From positions 1-64,000 of the forward strand of contig JAFDIS010000004.1 in the NCBI GenBank assembly GCA_019307945.1: 64,000 bases of DNA, in the 5' to 3' direction. The position numbers and the translations under genes were made by a program. Below, one piece after another: positions 62,831 through 64,000 of this stretch (position 1 is the stretch's first letter; the number at the start of each line of letters is the position of its first letter). This DNA comes from Deltaproteobacteria bacterium (GTDB lineage Bacteria; Desulfobacterota; DSM-4660; Desulfatiglandales; Desulfatiglandaceae). The notes beneath the pieces were generated by a model, which was given only the letters and a program-made list of their open reading frames with translations, was not told the DNA's origin and did no database searches.

Positions 62831-64000
62831 TCATTTGGCGTACTCCACCGCCCTGGTCTCACGAATTACCGTCACCCGGATCTGACCCGGATAGGTCAGT
62901 TCCTTCTCGATCTTCCTGGCGATGTCCTTGCACAGCACGTAGGCCTGATCGTCGTTCACGGTCTTGCCCTCCACCATTATGCGGATTTCACGGCCCGCCT
63001 GGATGGCGTAAGACTTGTTCACGCCCTTGTAGGACATGGCGATTTTCTCAAGGCCTTCCAGTCGCTTGACGTAGGACTCCAGCATCTCCTGCCGTGCGCC
63101 GGGCCTGGCACCCGAAAGGGTATCGGCCGCCTGGACCAATACCGCCAGAACGGACTCGGGTTGCACCTCCTCGTGATGGGCGGCGATAGCGTGCACTACC
63201 TCATTGGACTCACCATACTTCTTGGCCAGGTCGGCACCGATGAGGGCATGGGGTCCCTCCACTTCGTGGTCCACCGCCTTTCCGATATCGTGCAGGAGCC
63301 CGGCCCTTTTGGCCTGCTTGACATTCAGGCCCAATTCCGAGGCCATCACACCGCACAGGAAGGCCACTTCCTTGGAATGCTGCAGGACATTCTGCGCATA
63401 GCTGGAGCGGTACTTGAGACGACCGATCAACTTCACCAGCTCGCTGTGGATGCCGTGGACCCCCACGTCGAAGGTTGCCTGCTCACCCGCTTCCCGAATG
63501 CTCACCTCGATTTCCTTGTCCACTTTGGCCACGATCTCTTCGATGCGGGCCGGATGGATGCGCCCGTCATCGATCAACCGTTCCAGGGAAATCTTGGCCA
63601 CCTCCCGCCTGACCGGGTTGAAGCCGGAAAGGATAACCGCCTCGGGGGTATCGTCGATAATCAAATCAATTCCCGTGGCGGCCTCGATGGCCCGGATGTT
63701 CCTTCCCTCGCGGCCGATGATCCGTCCCTTCATTTCTTCATTTGGGAGGCTCACCACGGAAACGGTCCTCTCGGCAACGTACTCACCCGCGTAGCGTTTG
63801 ACCGCCAGGGCAAGGACTTCCTGGGCCTTACGATCCGCCTGCTCGCGCGCTTCACTCTCGATCTTGCGGATCATCTTGGCCGCTTCGTGTTTGGCCTCCT
63901 CTTCCATGGCCCGAATCAGATTCTGCTTGGCCTCCTCGCTGGAAATGCCGGCGATCCTCTCCAACCGCTTCCGCTGCTCCTCCAGCAACCGGTCATACTC
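62831..64000 (-). CDS. rny: Ribonuclease Y, 5' part cut off by the window edge
   Basis: The visible C-terminal ~390 residues match RNase Y, a membrane-anchored endoribonuclease of mRNA decay. The frame stays open to base 64000, so the N-terminal anchor and part of the coiled coil are missing. Present are the coiled coil ([18 protein letters not shown]), the KH motif [15 protein letters not shown] and the HD domain with [12 protein letters not shown] and [11 protein letters not shown]. The cell thus has both RNase Y and an RNase E/G (52594-54093), a combination found in several phyla. Confidence 0.95.
   Translation of the reverse strand, partial: EYDRLLEEQRKRLERIAGISSEEAKQNLIRAMEEEAKHEAAKMIRKIESEAREQADRKAQEVLALAVKRYAGEYVAERTVSVVSLPNEEMKGRIIGREGRNIRAIEAATGIDLIIDDTPEAVILSGFNPVRREVAKISLERLIDDGRIHPARIEEIVAKVDKEIEVSIREAGEQATFDVGVHGIHSELVKLIGRLKYRSSYAQNVLQHSKEVAFLCGVMASELGLNVKQAKRAGLLHDIGKAVDHEVEGPHALIGADLAKKYGESNEVVHAIAAHHEEVQPESVLAVLVQAADTLSGARPGARQEMLESYVKRLEGLEKIAMSYKGVNKSYAIQAGREIRIMVEGKTVNDDQAYVLCKDIARKIEKELTYPGQIRVTVIRETRAVEYAK

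Noticed and set aside
1-64000. tRNA, rRNA, insertion sequence, integrase, attachment site or replication origin
   Set aside because: I saw no tRNA cloverleaf, rRNA signature, transposase or integrase ORF, terminal inverted repeat with target duplication, or DnaA-box cluster.

Overview
The window looks like chromosomal DNA of a GC-rich, Gram-negative anaerobe of the former Deltaproteobacteria (Desulfobacterota). Supporting signs are 2-hydroxyacyl-CoA dehydratase-type activases, LPS-heptose kinases, DUF3786 and DUF4416 proteins, several sigma-54 activators, a type IV pilus retraction cluster, a TauE/SafE exporter of the kind common in sulfate reducers, and a PLP-dependent aspartate decarboxylase in place of PanD. 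The species cannot be named from sequence alone. I see no rRNA, tRNA, CRISPR array, transposase or integrase.

Bases 1-19,525 form one exopolysaccharide/exosortase-associated locus read on the minus strand. In transcription order it holds a TPR lipoprotein, a membrane coiled-coil protein, a lone receiver, an FHA-GAF-PAS hybrid histidine kinase, two sigma-54 activators (one with a receiver lacking its Asp), a Wza-type export protein, an outer-membrane beta-barrel, a Wzz-type chain-length protein, a hicAB toxin-antitoxin pair, an ExeA-like ATPase with LysM and SPOR domains, a tyrosine autokinase and a polyprenyl-phosphate sugar transferase. No exosortase gene is inside the window. Intergenic gaps carry mosaic repeats of strict 9-bp period, and two large nonamer arrays flank hicAB as direct repeats.

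Bases 20,116-25,066 hold a GHMP (heptose-type) kinase, a small secreted protein and, on the minus strand, a pilT-pilT2-zinc ribbon/pseudo-receiver-small protein operon with a good sigma-70 promoter. Bases 25,212-37,100 read mostly plus: a promoter, about 310 nt of leader and a terminator ahead of panB-panE, an MFS transporter, a small ORF coupled to trmJ, then minus-strand purE-tsaC-panP-like and DUF3786, then plus-strand Smr, a degenerate YchF-like protein and argC. The panB, panE and panP-like genes together suggest a pantothenate/beta-alanine set.

Bases 37,140-39,533 encode a GAF-PilB/GspE assembly ATPase. Bases 39,878-45,473 hold tatD-maf (+) against hldA-like-DUF4416-yicC-remA-gmk-rlmB (-). 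Bases 45,693-50,653 (+) hold trkA-trkH, a TauE/SafE exporter behind a near-consensus promoter, and a small membrane protein. The remainder (-) is rny (cut by the window edge), polA, a radical SAM gene, a two-gene CoA-dehydratase activase system, an RNase E/G and an M48 protease with TPRs. Start codons were moved from the longest ORF where a Shine-Dalgarno site, a stop/start overlap or the family N-terminus decided it.
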